Part shown: one piece after another, positions 38,830 to 47,151 of the stretch
Layout of the letters: every line of letters begins with the position of its first letter
How positions within the stretch are numbered: the stretch's first letter is position 1
From: Sulfurospirillum oryzae
GTDB lineage: Bacteria > Campylobacterota > Campylobacteria > Campylobacterales > Sulfurospirillaceae
NCBI RefSeq assembly: GCF_025770725.1
Contig: NZ_JANZKZ010000004.1
Span: 62,001 to 126,000 of the forward strand
Length of the DNA: 64,000 nt
Reading direction: 5' to 3'
Notes under the pieces: generated by a model
The model's input: the letters and a program-made list of their open reading frames with translations, nothing else
Told to the model about the DNA's origin: nothing
The model's database searches: none
Position numbers and translations under genes: made by a program

Positions 38830-39438
38830 GTGACTCAAGAAATTCAACACATTAAAAGTATTGTTGCCGACCCAACGCCATTAGGGCTTTTTGGTTTGGC
38901 TATGGTGACGCTTGTCGCTTCATCACAAAAACTGGGCATAACATCAGGTTTGTCTCTCATCTTGCCTTGGGCTATTTTTTTGGGAGCATTTGTTCAGTTG
39001 ATTGCTTGTTTATTTGACTTTAAACACAACAATATTTTTGGTGCGACTGCCTTTGGAGCGTATGCCTTTTTTTGGTTTGGTGTGGCGTTTTCTTGGATGA
39101 TTAAGATGGGTCTTTTTGGCGAAGTTCTTACGTCACAAGCCGATGGCAAACAGCTTGGTTTTGCGTTCATTGGGTATCTCATTTTTACGCTTTTTATGAC
39201 GATTGGTGCGGTAGAGACCAACAAGGTTTTACTCGCAATTTTTGTTCTGATTGACCTTCTCTTTTTGGGACTGGTTGGCGATGTTTTTGGCTGGTCTCAT
39301 AGTGCTCATACGCTAGCAGCGTATGCAGAACTAGGCATTGCTCTTCTTTCTTTTTATGGCTCAGGTGCCATTCTTCTGAATAAACATTTTGGTAAACCAT
39401 TTTTACCGATTGGGAAGCCTTTAGGTATCTTTAAATAG
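38830..39438 (+). CDS. satP: SatP/YaaH-family acetate transporter
   Basis: A 202-residue protein with six membrane helices. The family signature NPxPLGL-type motif appears as ADPTPLGLFGLAMVT near residue 17, and FGATAFGAYAFFW follows. These proteins take up acetate or succinate. The second GTG (38830) is preferred because AGGAG lies 9 bases upstream; GTG at 38821 directly abuts the ribosome site. It is alone between ovoA and ribH. Confidence 0.88.
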   Translation: MTQEIQHIKSIVADPTPLGLFGLAMVTLVASSQKLGITSGLSLILPWAIFLGAFVQLIACLFDFKHNNIFGATAFGAYAFFWFGVAFSWMIKMGLFGEVLTSQADGKQLGFAFIGYLIFTLFMTIGAVETNKVLLAIFVLIDLLFLGLVGDVFGWSHSAHTLAAYAELGIALLSFYGSGAILLNKHFGKPFLPIGKPLGIFK

Positions 39439-39512
39439 TCTATACTGTCCTTCTAATCAAATTGTAACGAAAAATAGTGTATTATTAAGAAACATTTGAT
39501 TGAAGGATAGTT

Positions 39513-39977
39513 ATGAATATTATTGAAGGAAAACTCTCCCTTAGCGGCAATGAAAAAGTGGCAATTATTAACAGCCGATTTAACCATATCATTACAGATC
39601 GTTTGGTAGAGGGTGCAAAAGATGCATTTATTCGTCACGGTGGCGATGAAAAAAACTTAGACCTTATCTTAGTTCCGGGGGCTTACGAGATTCCTTTAGC
39701 CCTCGATAAAATTTTAAGCAGCGGCAAGTACGACGCAGTATGCTGTGTGGGCGCTGTTATTCGTGGAAGCACTCCGCATTTTGATTATGTTGCGGCAGAA
39801 GCAACCAAAGGTGTGGCAAACACAGCACTTAAATATCAAAAACCAGTCACATTTGGTGTTTTAACCACTGATAACATCGAACAAGCGATAGAGCGTGCAG
39901 GAAGCAAAGCGGGTAACAAAGGCTTTGAAGCTATGACAGGGTTAATCGAACTTATTAGCCTTTATAAAAATTTATAA
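39513..39977 (+). CDS. ribH: 6,7-dimethyl-8-ribityllumazine synthase
   Basis: A 154-residue riboflavin-synthesis enzyme. [47 protein letters not shown] and [17 protein letters not shown] are the conserved substrate loops, including the catalytic histidine. nusB follows after 9 bases, the usual ribH-nusB pair. Confidence 0.97.
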   Translation: MNIIEGKLSLSGNEKVAIINSRFNHIITDRLVEGAKDAFIRHGGDEKNLDLILVPGAYEIPLALDKILSSGKYDAVCCVGAVIRGSTPHFDYVAAEATKGVANTALKYQKPVTFGVLTTDNIEQAIERAGSKAGNKGFEAMTGLIELISLYKNL

Positions 39978-39986
39978 GGAACTGTT

Positions 39987-40394
39987 TTGGCAACACGACA
40001 TCAAGCAAGAGAGAGTATTATCACGCTTTTATATGCCGAGGACATTGGTAATGCAGGCATTGAAAAATTTATAGATGAACTTTTTGAAGAGAAAAAAATT
40101 CGCAATCAACAAAAAGAGTTTGCATTAGGACTTTACCGCGGCGTCAAAGAGCATTTAAGCATTATAGATGAAGCGATCAACCTTCATCTTAAAGAGTGGA
40201 ACCTTAGTGAAATTGGAACGCTTGAGCGTGCTATTTTACGACTGGGCGCGTATGAAGTTTTGTATTCAGAACTTGATAATGCAGTGATTATTAACGAAGC
40301 GATTGAGCTTGCTAAGAAACTGTGTAATGAGACTAGCCCTAAGTTTATCAACGGCGTCTTGGACGCTATTTGTAAAGATGGGGAAAGCAAATAA
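39987..40394 (+). CDS. nusB: transcription antitermination factor NusB
   Basis: A 135-residue all-helical RNA-binding protein that joins NusE in rRNA antitermination. ATRHQARESIITLLYAED at the N-terminus and LERAILRLGAYEVLY with INEAIELAKKL are diagnostic. It starts with TTG, has AAGGA upstream, and shares its last base with the pyrF start. Confidence 0.95.
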   Translation: MATRHQARESIITLLYAEDIGNAGIEKFIDELFEEKKIRNQQKEFALGLYRGVKEHLSIIDEAINLHLKEWNLSEIGTLERAILRLGAYEVLYSELDNAVIINEAIELAKKLCNETSPKFINGVLDAICKDGESK

Positions 40395-41077
40395 TGAAGC
40401 TCTGCGTTGCGCTTGATTTGCCGAGTAAAGAAGAAAATATTGCACTTATTATGAAGCTTAAAAGCGAAGATGTCTGGCTTAAAGTGGGGCTTCGCTCTTT
40501 CATTCGTGATGGAGAAGCACTTCTTAAAGAGATTAAAGCGATCAATCCCAATTTTAAAATCTTTTTAGATCTTAAAATCCATGACATCCCAAACACAATG
40601 GCAGATGCCGCAGAATCGATGGTCAGCCTTGGCGTTGATATGTTCAACGTTCACGCATCAAGCGGTGTTAAGGCAATGCGTATGGTTATGGATCGTGTCA
40701 ATACTTTTTCTAATCCTCCTATTGTCTTAGCTGTAACAGCATTGACAAGCTTTGATAACGCCTCTTTTGAAGCGATTTATAAAACACCGATTGCGCAAAA
40801 AGCGGTTGATTTTGCTAAAGATGCTTATGCGAGTGGGTTACATGGCGTTGTCTGTTCAGTTTATGAGAGTTTAGACATTAAAGCGCATACGGCGTCTTCA
40901 TTTTTAACGCTGACGCCAGGCATTCGCCCTTTTGGCGAGAGCAGTAATGACCAAGAAAGAGTTGCTGATCTTGCAACTGCAAAAGCACAACACTCTGATT
41001 TTATCGTTGTTGGAAGACCGATTTATCATAGCAGTGATCCGCTAGGTGTTGTAAAGAAAATTATCGAAAATATTTAG
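40394..41077 (+). CDS. pyrF: orotidine 5'-phosphate decarboxylase
   Basis: A 227-residue pyrimidine-synthesis enzyme. The catalytic D-x-K-x-x-D motif is FLDLKIHDIPNT; LTPGIRPFGESSNDQERVA and IVVGRPIYHS form the phosphate-binding end. It overlaps nusB by one base. Confidence 0.96.
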   Translation: MKLCVALDLPSKEENIALIMKLKSEDVWLKVGLRSFIRDGEALLKEIKAINPNFKIFLDLKIHDIPNTMADAAESMVSLGVDMFNVHASSGVKAMRMVMDRVNTFSNPPIVLAVTALTSFDNASFEAIYKTPIAQKAVDFAKDAYASGLHGVVCSVYESLDIKAHTASSFLTLTPGIRPFGESSNDQERVADLATAKAQHSDFIVVGRPIYHSSDPLGVVKKIIENI

Positions 41078-41093
41078 TTACTTAGAGGGGAAA

Positions 41094-42581
41094 ATGTTTC
41101 AAAAGATTCTAATAGGTACGGTGTTGTTTTTTGCCTTTTGTCTGGTTACGTTTTTCTTTTTTATCAAGGTGATTGATTTTAATGAGTACAAGCCCCGTAT
41201 TCACAAAGCTGTAAAAGAAAGTACGGGGTATGACGTTGTTATTCGTGGAGATGTAGCACTCTCCCTCTCTCCTTTTGGTGTTAGTTTTTCTGATATCGAA
41301 ATCACCAATCCAACCTGTCGTTCTGAAATGCCTTTTGCCAAAATAGGTAGCTTTGATGTGGCACTCGACATGCCAGCATTACTCAAAAAAGAGATCAAAG
41401 TAAAACAGCTCTCTCTTGATAGTCTTGATCTTACCATTGCCAAAAATAAAGAGGGCAAATTCAATTATGAATTGGCTTCAACGCCTTCAAAAGTAGTGGA
41501 TAAAAAGAGCAAAGAGAGTAATACAACACTTGAAAAAGAAGAAGGTTTTTCTCTAGCCAATATCAAAAAAATGAAGTTTAGCAATGCAAATGTCACTTAT
41601 GCAGAAGATAATGTGAGTTCGAAGATGACATTTGAAAAGATTGACTTTGACATGAATGACATTAACTACGATTTAACAAAAAATAAATTACAGGGGCTCT
41701 CTTTTATTGCAGAAACCCATATTGATAAAATTCAGTACAGTGGTTCTTATGCCGTACAAGACATTGCAATGACATTAGAGATGAAAAATGCTGTTGCCGT
41801 GGCTGAAAACCTCAAATATACGCTCTTTGATACCCCAATTCAAGGAAGTGGAAAATTTGATGTCAGTGGAAAGCAGCCAAAAATTTCCATTAAAAGTAAA
41901 ATCGTCGGTTTGAAATTAGCAAGTCTCTCAAAAGCACTTTGGAATAAAGAGATGCTTGAAGGTAATGCCAATGGTGATTTCAAACTTTCTTTTTTTGTTG
42001 GGGATTCCACTACTTTTAAAAGTACGCTTAATGGATTTGTACAGCTTTTTGGAGAAGGAATCACACTCAAAGGTTATGATATTGACAAAATTGCTCTTGT
42101 TGTTGACCCTTTTCAAAAAACAAAAGGTATAAGCCTAAACACACTTATAACGGGAACTGTTGAAGCTTTTAAAGGTGGAAATACACTGATTAAAGAAGCC
42201 AATACAAAAGTTGATCTAGGGTATTCTGAAATGAAATTGAGTGATGTCGCGTTAAGTACCCAGACAAATAGAATTGCTACTAAGGGTGCTATTAATATCG
42301 TTGAAGACAAATTGATTGATGTCAAAGTGGCGCTTTTAGATGAAAAAGGATGCGCGTCAGTAGAGCAAAAATTTAGTGGAACGCTCGCTAAGCCTTCACT
42401 TAAAATGGATGAAGCTACGGTTACAACACTGAGTAATGTCGTGCTTTCTTTTACAACAAAATCAAAATCAACCCATACACCTTCTAAACAAAATGATGAA
42501 AATTGCCCTGTTTTCTATGATGGAGTCATTAAGCATCCTCCCTTTATACCACCTGTAAGTACGCCTACAACAGCGGAATAA
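41094..42581 (+). CDS. AsmA-family protein
   Basis: A 495-residue protein with one N-terminal membrane helix (residues 5-26) and a long periplasmic AsmA region (NEYKPRIHKAVKESTGYDVVIRGDVALSLSPFGVSFSDIEI, listed here as separate family blocks NEYKPRIHKAV, GYDVVIRGD, LSPFG). AsmA proteins are linked to phospholipid movement and outer-membrane assembly. The C-terminus is proline-rich. A hairpin follows at 42591. Confidence 0.82.
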   Translation: MFQKILIGTVLFFAFCLVTFFFFIKVIDFNEYKPRIHKAVKESTGYDVVIRGDVALSLSPFGVSFSDIEITNPTCRSEMPFAKIGSFDVALDMPALLKKEIKVKQLSLDSLDLTIAKNKEGKFNYELASTPSKVVDKKSKESNTTLEKEEGFSLANIKKMKFSNANVTYAEDNVSSKMTFEKIDFDMNDINYDLTKNKLQGLSFIAETHIDKIQYSGSYAVQDIAMTLEMKNAVAVAENLKYTLFDTPIQGSGKFDVSGKQPKISIKSKIVGLKLASLSKALWNKEMLEGNANGDFKLSFFVGDSTTFKSTLNGFVQLFGEGITLKGYDIDKIALVVDPFQKTKGISLNTLITGTVEAFKGGNTLIKEANTKVDLGYSEMKLSDVALSTQTNRIATKGAINIVEDKLIDVKVALLDEKGCASVEQKFSGTLAKPSLKMDEATVTTLSNVVLSFTTKSKSTHTPSKQNDENCPVFYDGVIKHPPFIPPVSTPTTAE

Positions 42582-42590
42582 ATTTTGCTT

Positions 42591-42615
42591 TTTTAGATCA
42601 AATACTGATCTAAAA
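42591..42615 (+). promoter_or_regulatory. 10-bp hairpin abutting a ribosome binding site
   Basis: TTTTAGATCA (42591-42600) and TGATCTAAAA (42606-42615) make a perfect 10-bp stem with a 5-base loop. Its right arm runs into the AAGGAG used by the small gene at 42626, so folding could limit translation. It lacks a trailing T-run, so it is a poor intrinsic terminator. Confidence 0.4.
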
Positions 42616-42625
42616 GGAGTACCCG

Positions 42626-42769
42626 ATGCATTTTATAGAAGGTGTTAAGCTCGTTGTAATGCTAAAAGATAAGATCGAAGAGGCGAAAAAAACAGATCAA
42701 ACGTCTGTTCCAAAACTTCAAAAACTACTTGAAAAGCTTTTAAAATCGCAAGATGCGGCTTATATTTAA
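42626..42769 (+). CDS. small uncharacterised protein (47 residues)
   Basis: A short gene with a good ribosome site (AAAAGGAG, 7 bases before the ATG). The product begins MHFIEGVKLVVMLKDKIEEA and is predicted to be helical and amphipathic, with Leu/Lys-rich second half (KLQKLLEKLLKSQDA). No family recognised. A strong terminator follows four bases after the stop, supporting a real transcription unit. Confidence 0.5.
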   Translation: MHFIEGVKLVVMLKDKIEEAKKTDQTSVPKLQKLLEKLLKSQDAAYI

Positions 42770-42772
42770 TCG

Positions 42773-42808
42773 ATAAACGGCTTAAGAAAATTCTCTTAAG
42801 CCGTTTAT
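42773..42808 (+). terminator. intrinsic terminator
   Basis: A perfect 14-bp stem, ATAAACGGCTTAAG (42773-42786) with CTTAAGCCGTTTAT (42795-42808) and an 8-base loop, followed by a T-rich stretch. It separates the 47-residue gene from tRNA-Ser. Confidence 0.85.
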
Positions 42809-42846
42809 TATCTACTTTTGATATACTTGCACTCTACTTTTTACTT

Positions 42847-42936
42847 GGACAGATGGGTGAGCGGCTGAAACCACATCCCTGCTAAGGATGCGTCGGGGTA
42901 ACCTGACCGAGGGTTCAAATCCCTCTCTGTCCGCCA
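42847..42936 (+). tRNA. tRNA-Ser (GCU)
   Basis: A 90-base tRNA with a seven-pair acceptor stem (GGACAGA with TCTGTCC), discriminator G, encoded CCA, a long variable arm typical of serine tRNAs, and a TTCAAAT T-loop. The anticodon loop CTGCTAA gives GCT, reading AGC/AGU. Its 3' end is the insertion site of the prophage; the gene remains whole. Confidence 0.95.
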
Positions 42937-42937
42937 C
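42914..42937 (+). repeat. attL, left copy of the 24-bp prophage direct repeat
   Basis: The 3' part of tRNA-Ser, from TTCAAATCCC through CGCCAC, is repeated exactly at 56473-56496. Bases on either side of the two copies differ, so the shared core is 24 bp. Confidence 0.9.
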
Positions 42938-42995
42938 AAACTCCCTATTTTAGGGACTTCCAAAGCACTTTTTCAAAAACTCAAAATCCCTCTAC

Positions 42996-43208
42996 CTAGG
43001 CAATTAAAATATTATAAATCTTTTCATTCATTTCTTCAATATCAACATAATAATTTTTATCGTAAAAAAAACCTAACTCAGAAACAATAGTCATATAAAG
43101 ATGTTTTTTATCATATTTAAAAGGTATTTCTAAAAGTTTTGCAATTAATACTAATTTTGTCTTTGACGCTTTTTTCATAAGATCTTTAAAATCACAAAAA
43201 CCTATCAT
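42996..43208 (-). CDS. uncharacterised prophage protein (70 residues)
   Basis: The first gene inside attL. The ATG at 43208 has AAAGGTGTGG upstream, like other genes of this phage. The product starts MIGFCDFKDLMKKASKTKLV; the middle KHLYMTIVSELGFFYDKNYYVDIEE is unrecognised. It ends with the tail of the tRNA-proximal region. No function assigned. Confidence 0.5.
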   Translation of the reverse strand: MIGFCDFKDLMKKASKTKLVLIAKLLEIPFKYDKKHLYMTIVSELGFFYDKNYYVDIEEMNEKIYNILIA

Positions 43209-43225
43209 AATAACCACACCTTTAT

Positions 43226-43534
43226 TCAAATTGAAAAAAATCTAATTAATTCTTTGATTGTCTTTTTATCATTAATCCAAAGTGGTAAATCTTTTAAATC
43301 ATCACGTTGATAATTAAATTTTAAAAACAATCCCGTATTAGTTATCTTATAACTAATACAATCATCCATTGTATAGCCGTTAGTAAGAGGCAAATTATCA
43401 TCAAAATATAACTCTAATAATTCTTCACAACCATCATCATCTGTTTCGATACTATTTATTTGTACATCGACACCATATTTTTTTCCATAGGTTTTAAGAT
43501 CTTTAATTATTTTGTTAATTTGAATTAAATCCAT
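43226..43534 (-). CDS. uncharacterised prophage protein (102 residues)
   Basis: A small acidic protein (MDLIQINKIIKDLKTYGKKY at the N-terminus, then ETDDDGCEELLELYFDD) with GGGG seven bases before the ATG. No family recognised. It reads leftward, divergent from the HTH gene at 43646; the two TATA-rich palindromes lie between them, so both could be controlled by that regulator. Confidence 0.6.
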   Translation of the reverse strand: MDLIQINKIIKDLKTYGKKYGVDVQINSIETDDDGCEELLELYFDDNLPLTNGYTMDDCISYKITNTGLFLKFNYQRDDLKDLPLWINDKKTIKELIRFFSI

Positions 43535-43560
43535 TCTAGACCCCTTATTTGTTTTATAAA

Positions 43561-43616
43561 TATATTATAGTATAACATTACTAAATTTATTCTTAATTTA
43601 AATATACTATAGTATA
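43561..43616. promoter_or_regulatory. two 14-bp operator-like palindromes (TATAYTATAGTATA)
   Basis: TATATTATAGTATA (43561-43574) and the perfect palindrome TATACTATAGTATA (43603-43616) sit in the gap between divergent genes at 43534 and 43646. The second overlaps a TATAAT (43612-43617) that would drive the HTH gene. Similar in size and symmetry to the three sites at 53.5 kb. Confidence 0.6.
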
Positions 43617-43645
43617 ATATTTCTGAAATTTGATAAAGGAAAACT

Positions 43646-43846
43646 ATGACAATAACATACCAAGAAATAGCAGAGATGATAGACCAATCAAAACAAAACA
43701 TAGCACAACTAAAAGCCAAACAACCAAAAAAGCTAGAACTATATAAGCTAGGTGCACTTTGTAAAAAATATGACATCACCGAGGATGATCTAGTTAGAAT
43801 ACTTGACATCAAAAATAAAGAAAAAAATACCATTTCACACACCTAA
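43646..43846 (+). CDS. small HTH regulator of the prophage, left copy
   Basis: A 66-residue protein with AAAGGAAAA upstream. ITYQEIAEMIDQSKQNIAQLKAKQ, split here as YQEIAEMIDQSKQNI and LKAKQPKKLELYK, is a Cro/CI-like helix-turn-helix. The N-terminal half aligns by eye with the regulator at 53644 (E-[IL]-A-x2-I-D-x-S-x-Q). It reads against the integrase and overlaps its end by 4 bases. Probably binds the palindromes just upstream and controls lysogeny or integration. Confidence 0.65.
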   Translation: MTITYQEIAEMIDQSKQNIAQLKAKQPKKLELYKLGALCKKYDITEDDLVRILDIKNKEKNTISHT

Positions 43847-44724
43847 GAATAAATTGCAATTGACCTATCAAATTTATCAAAATGACTGTCAAGATACGAA
43901 ACATAAACTTCATAAACCATTTGAACATTTGAATGACCAAGATATTGAGCCAATTCAGCAGGGCTACAAAGCTTTCTATAAAGCATATTTGTAGCGAATG
44001 TATGACGTGTGTCGTATATTCTTCGATAGGGAAGTTTTAAAGACTCCAAGAGCGGTTTCCACCAATACGTGCAAAAGACATGGCTATCACGATAAGGTCT
44101 ATCGTATTGATTTGTTAAAACGTATTTAGTATTACCATTTTCTAGCATTTTAACGATGTACGGATACAAAGAGTCAAGAATAGGTATAGTTCGTTTAGAG
44201 CCGAATGTTTTAGGTGTACCCTCACCAAAACGAGAACGTGTGGACTTAATGGTAATCGTTCTTTTTTTGAGATCAATTTCATTACGTTTAAGAGCCAATA
44301 TCTCACCCGTACGCATACCAGCATAAAAGCCCATTGCAAGGTAATAAACAAAGTTAAAATTTAAGTCTTTTGAAGCGTCCAAAATCATTTTTACTTCGTC
44401 AGCACTAAAAGGGTGAATGCGAGGTGCTTTATACTTTGGAAACTTTACATGTATCATTGGATTTTTTTGAATAACTTCATCATGCAATGCGACGTCTAGA
44501 ATGCCCTTTAAAACGCTTAAATAGTTTCGCTTGGACTTATTCCCTACATCATTGATTTGTTTATACCAGAGCTTAATATCAGAAGCATGGAGGTTTTGAA
44601 TATCCATATTTTCAAAAGCCTTGAAACGAGTTTCTACAATCCCTTTGTTTTTATCAAGGTAAGACGGTTTCCATTCATCCTCATTGAGTTGAATATAGAG
44701 GTTTGCGTATTTTTGGAAAGTCAT
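43843..44724 (-). CDS. int: tyrosine-recombinase integrase
   Basis: A 293-residue phage integrase. Residues 1-90 form the SAM-like core-binding domain; the catalytic part has the first arginine in GMRTGEILALKR, the second block in YDTRHTFATNML, LGHSNVQMVY, and the tyrosine nucleophile in the following VYVSYL region. It is shorter than many integrases and seems to lack a separate arm-binding domain. It lies 0.9 kb from attL, follows the upstream gene as TAAATG, and should catalyse insertion at tRNA-Ser. Tyrosine integrases are uncommon among filamentous phages, which often use host XerCD. Confidence 0.93.
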   Translation of the reverse strand: MTFQKYANLYIQLNEDEWKPSYLDKNKGIVETRFKAFENMDIQNLHASDIKLWYKQINDVGNKSKRNYLSVLKGILDVALHDEVIQKNPMIHVKFPKYKAPRIHPFSADEVKMILDASKDLNFNFVYYLAMGFYAGMRTGEILALKRNEIDLKKRTITIKSTRSRFGEGTPKTFGSKRTIPILDSLYPYIVKMLENGNTKYVLTNQYDRPYRDSHVFCTYWWKPLLESLKLPYRRIYDTRHTFATNMLYRKLCSPAELAQYLGHSNVQMVYEVYVSYLDSHFDKFDRSIAIYS

Positions 44725-44940
44725 TTATTTATTCTCTTTTAAAAATTCTTCAAAACTAATCTTTTGAACTGGTAACCCAAAATGAGATAAAATCATATTT
44801 GAATGAATTATTGAATTAAATTCCAATTCTCTCTCATTCATGTTTCTACCCATTTCTTTTTTAAATCTATTTTGGTTTGCTAAATTCATAGCAAAGACTT
44901 TGGAAAAAAGTTCAATTACATCTTTATTAATTTTTTTCAT
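44725..44940 (-). CDS. uncharacterised prophage protein (71 residues)
   Basis: A small charged protein (MKKINKDVIELFSKVFAMNL ...) with AGGAG 8 bases upstream of its ATG, located inside the end of the preceding small gene. No recognised family. Its place between rep and int in a coupled series suggests a role in replication or excision control, which is only an inference. Confidence 0.6.
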   Translation of the reverse strand: MKKINKDVIELFSKVFAMNLANQNRFKKEMGRNMNERELEFNSIIHSNMILSHFGLPVQKISFEEFLKENK

Positions 44941-44949
44941 TTTATGCTC

Positions 44950-45117
44950 CTATTTATCAAGAATAAAATATATTTGAGTAGAAAAATCAATACCTTTAAC
45001 ATATAAAAAAAACTGATTAAATAAAAATCGTAAATAAGACTTATAAACATCTTCAACAAAAAGATAATTATCGTATGGACTTAAATATCTAATTCCGTAA
45101 ACTTTAATTTTTTTCAT
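44950..45117 (-). CDS. uncharacterised prophage micro-protein (55 residues)
   Basis: A short gene starting one base after the rep stop, with AGGAGCAT inside the end of rep. The product is rich in Tyr and Phe (MKKIKVYGIRYLSPYDNYLF, then FNQFFLYV). It shares the same AGGAGCATAAAATG start context as the gene that follows it. No function recognised. Confidence 0.55.
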   Translation of the reverse strand: MKKIKVYGIRYLSPYDNYLFVEDVYKSYLRFLFNQFFLYVKGIDFSTQIYFILDK

Positions 45118-45118
45118 T

Positions 45119-46660
45119 TTATGCTCCTAAAAAATCAAAAATTGTAGATTGGCGATTATGTTCAATAACCATTTCAGGTTCAGGGATAGATTCAGCTTGT
45201 TTAGGTGCTTTTCGATTCTTATTATCTGCTATTCTTTTTTCTTCAGAGAGAGAAATCAACATAGCAAAATGATCGTCCGCTGGTTTAGGATTAGCTTCGA
45301 GGTATGCTTGAAAATTTGCAAATTGATCTAGATAAGGATTAGTATTTGTTTCGATAACGTTAGTTGAAAAATCATTAAGTGATTGAAGTTGACCATTGAT
45401 AAGACCTCGTTTAATGCATTCATTTTGAACAAGTCCATAATGTTGAAGATTGCAAGTTTCAGGATTAAGAGAGTAGTGATACTGTAAAAGTTCATAATTT
45501 TTATAATGTGCTATTGGTTTTGGATAGAATTCAATTTTTTGACCTTTAACATTAAAAAAATCAATTTTAATAGATTTTTCATGTTGTCTAAGAACAAATT
45601 TATCTCTAAATTTCATTGTATTTGGAAGTTTAAGCTCTTTCATTTCGCCAAACTCATGGACGAGTGCGCCATCTTGAAACATTTGATAAAGTCCTCGATT
45701 ATACATAAGCGTTTTACCGAGTTTTGTATCTTCAAATTTGAAATAATCATCTTCGGCAGACCATTCGCACATAGAATTGATTTTAAGATCAGAGAGGTAA
45801 AGCCAATCGTTTTCAAGTGGGTAAACTTTGTTATATACCCATTGAGGAACAAGCGTATGTGACATAGTAAAGCGTTTAATGCCATATTTTATATACCATG
45901 CTTGCAATTCGTCTATCTGTTCTTGATTTTTGATATTCATAAATGACTTAGTGACGTATTTAAGAATATATCCGACTGGATTAGAAATAGTCCATTGGAA
46001 ACCATTCCATTCACCATTTGACAACTGTTCAAGAGATAGTCTAGTTTTATCCTGAGTATAATTCATAGGAGCCGAAAAATACTTTTTAAATTTTTTTTGA
46101 AGAGCTGAAAGATAAGAATGATGAATATAGAGCAATCCATGAAAATGAGGGTTACCACTTTCCATAGGCTCAGTACCAAGAACATAACCACAATTATGAT
46201 CTTTACGCATTTTTTGCATAGTATTGCATTTCATAAAACCATCAAATTGCCAACGTAAAATCATATATAAATCATGAACATCAAAAAACTCTCTACGCAA
46301 AGCTTTTGTTTTAAGATAACCATATTTATCATTTTCAGGAAGCTTTTTTAAATGCTCTTTGACATCTTCATCAAATTTTGAATAATCACCAATAATAAGA
46401 CGTTGTATCCAACCATCAAGAGTAATCGTAAGAAAAACAGGCATTACATCAGTATTTGTCATCATTTGTTGTAAAGTATTAACTTTATTAACAAGTTGTG
46501 CATAGTAACGCTCAGAGATATTTGCAGACATTGAAACATCACGTAAACTTTTTACTGTACCGTTTGAAGTTATAAAATGATTGTTATCCAAATAACTTCT
46601 TTGATTGTCAATTTTTCGTTGACAATTTTCTACATCATAAAAACCAAGACCATATTTCAT
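45119..46660 (-). CDS. HUH rolling-circle replication initiator
   Basis: A 513-residue phage replication protein. ATG 46660 is preferred, with AAGGTGCTT upstream; a GTG at 46669 lies inside that ribosome site. Visible Rep motifs are FLTIT (residues 76-80), the HUH metal site PHFHGLL (His172 and His174), and two tyrosines four apart in GYILKYVTK (231 and 235) that can nick DNA. It would nick the replicative form at the plus origin. The C-terminal third is unrecognised. Confidence 0.88.
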   Translation of the reverse strand: MKYGLGFYDVENCQRKIDNQRSYLDNNHFITSNGTVKSLRDVSMSANISERYYAQLVNKVNTLQQMMTNTDVMPVFLTITLDGWIQRLIIGDYSKFDEDVKEHLKKLPENDKYGYLKTKALRREFFDVHDLYMILRWQFDGFMKCNTMQKMRKDHNCGYVLGTEPMESGNPHFHGLLYIHHSYLSALQKKFKKYFSAPMNYTQDKTRLSLEQLSNGEWNGFQWTISNPVGYILKYVTKSFMNIKNQEQIDELQAWYIKYGIKRFTMSHTLVPQWVYNKVYPLENDWLYLSDLKINSMCEWSAEDDYFKFEDTKLGKTLMYNRGLYQMFQDGALVHEFGEMKELKLPNTMKFRDKFVLRQHEKSIKIDFFNVKGQKIEFYPKPIAHYKNYELLQYHYSLNPETCNLQHYGLVQNECIKRGLINGQLQSLNDFSTNVIETNTNPYLDQFANFQAYLEANPKPADDHFAMLISLSEEKRIADNKNRKAPKQAESIPEPEMVIEHNRQSTIFDFLGA

Positions 46661-46913
46661 AATAAGCACCTTTTTAAAAAACTCGGGAAATGTTTGTTAA
46701 GTTGACAAGAGAGCTTCGCTCATGCGGTGCGGTGGCTCCTCTTCGCTCATGCTCGGAAAGTCATTTAACACTCTTTTTTTAGCTGTTTAGGAAGGAGTAT
46801 CGAAATGAGTTTTTCCTCTTTACAGCACCTTACGTTCTCATCGTTTTGCAGGTTGTAACGGTTGGTACTGTTACGCTGCGCTAGTCCACACGCTCACCAT
46901 GAGACTTAATAGA
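46661..46913. other. 253-bp intergenic region, candidate phage replication origin or packaging signal
   Basis: The longest gap inside the phage operon. It contains a 12-bp direct repeat CTTCGCTCATGC at 46714-46725 and 46741-46752 flanking the GC-rich GCGGTGCGGTGG; and a perfect 10-bp inverted repeat GAGACTTAAT/ATTAAGTCTC (46901-46922) at the end of the upstream gene. It is richer in G+C than neighbouring phage DNA. Position before rep matches the intergenic region of other filamentous phages. Confidence 0.5.
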
Positions 46914-47141
46914 TTAAGTCTCGTTCGCTTCTATCTGCGATGCTTTTCGTTCTAAAATAGAAAGGCGTAAGTCAACCCTGCGGCAACCACACAAAGCACC
47001 ATCAACTTTACGATCACAATTATCAAGTAAATCAAAAAGAATAGAGTTATCTCTCTCTAGTTTTTCGATTCTTTGAAGCAAAAAAAAGTCAACACAATCT
47101 TTTAAATATTTTTGTAAAAATAAGAAAAATTTACGTTTCAT
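46914..47141 (-). CDS. small coiled-coil prophage protein (75 residues)
   Basis: A basic, Leu/Asp-rich protein with AAAGGTGCTTAC before the ATG. RIEKLERDNSILFDLLDN looks like a short coiled coil; three cysteines follow (DNCDRKVDGALCGCRR). Possibly a small accessory assembly or replication factor. No family recognised. Confidence 0.6.
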   Translation of the reverse strand: MKRKFFLFLQKYLKDCVDFFLLQRIEKLERDNSILFDLLDNCDRKVDGALCGCRRVDLRLSILERKASQIEANET

Positions 47142-47151
47142 GTAAGCACCT

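Noticed and set aside
45506-45862. 118-codon plus-strand frame
   Set aside because: Lies wholly antisense to the rep gene, with Phe/Ile-rich random-like content and no ribosome site.
46805-46858. A 17-codon frame on the plus strand with GGAAGGAGT in front
   Set aside because: Too short to support alone, opposite to the surrounding operon and inside the candidate origin region; kept only as an observation.
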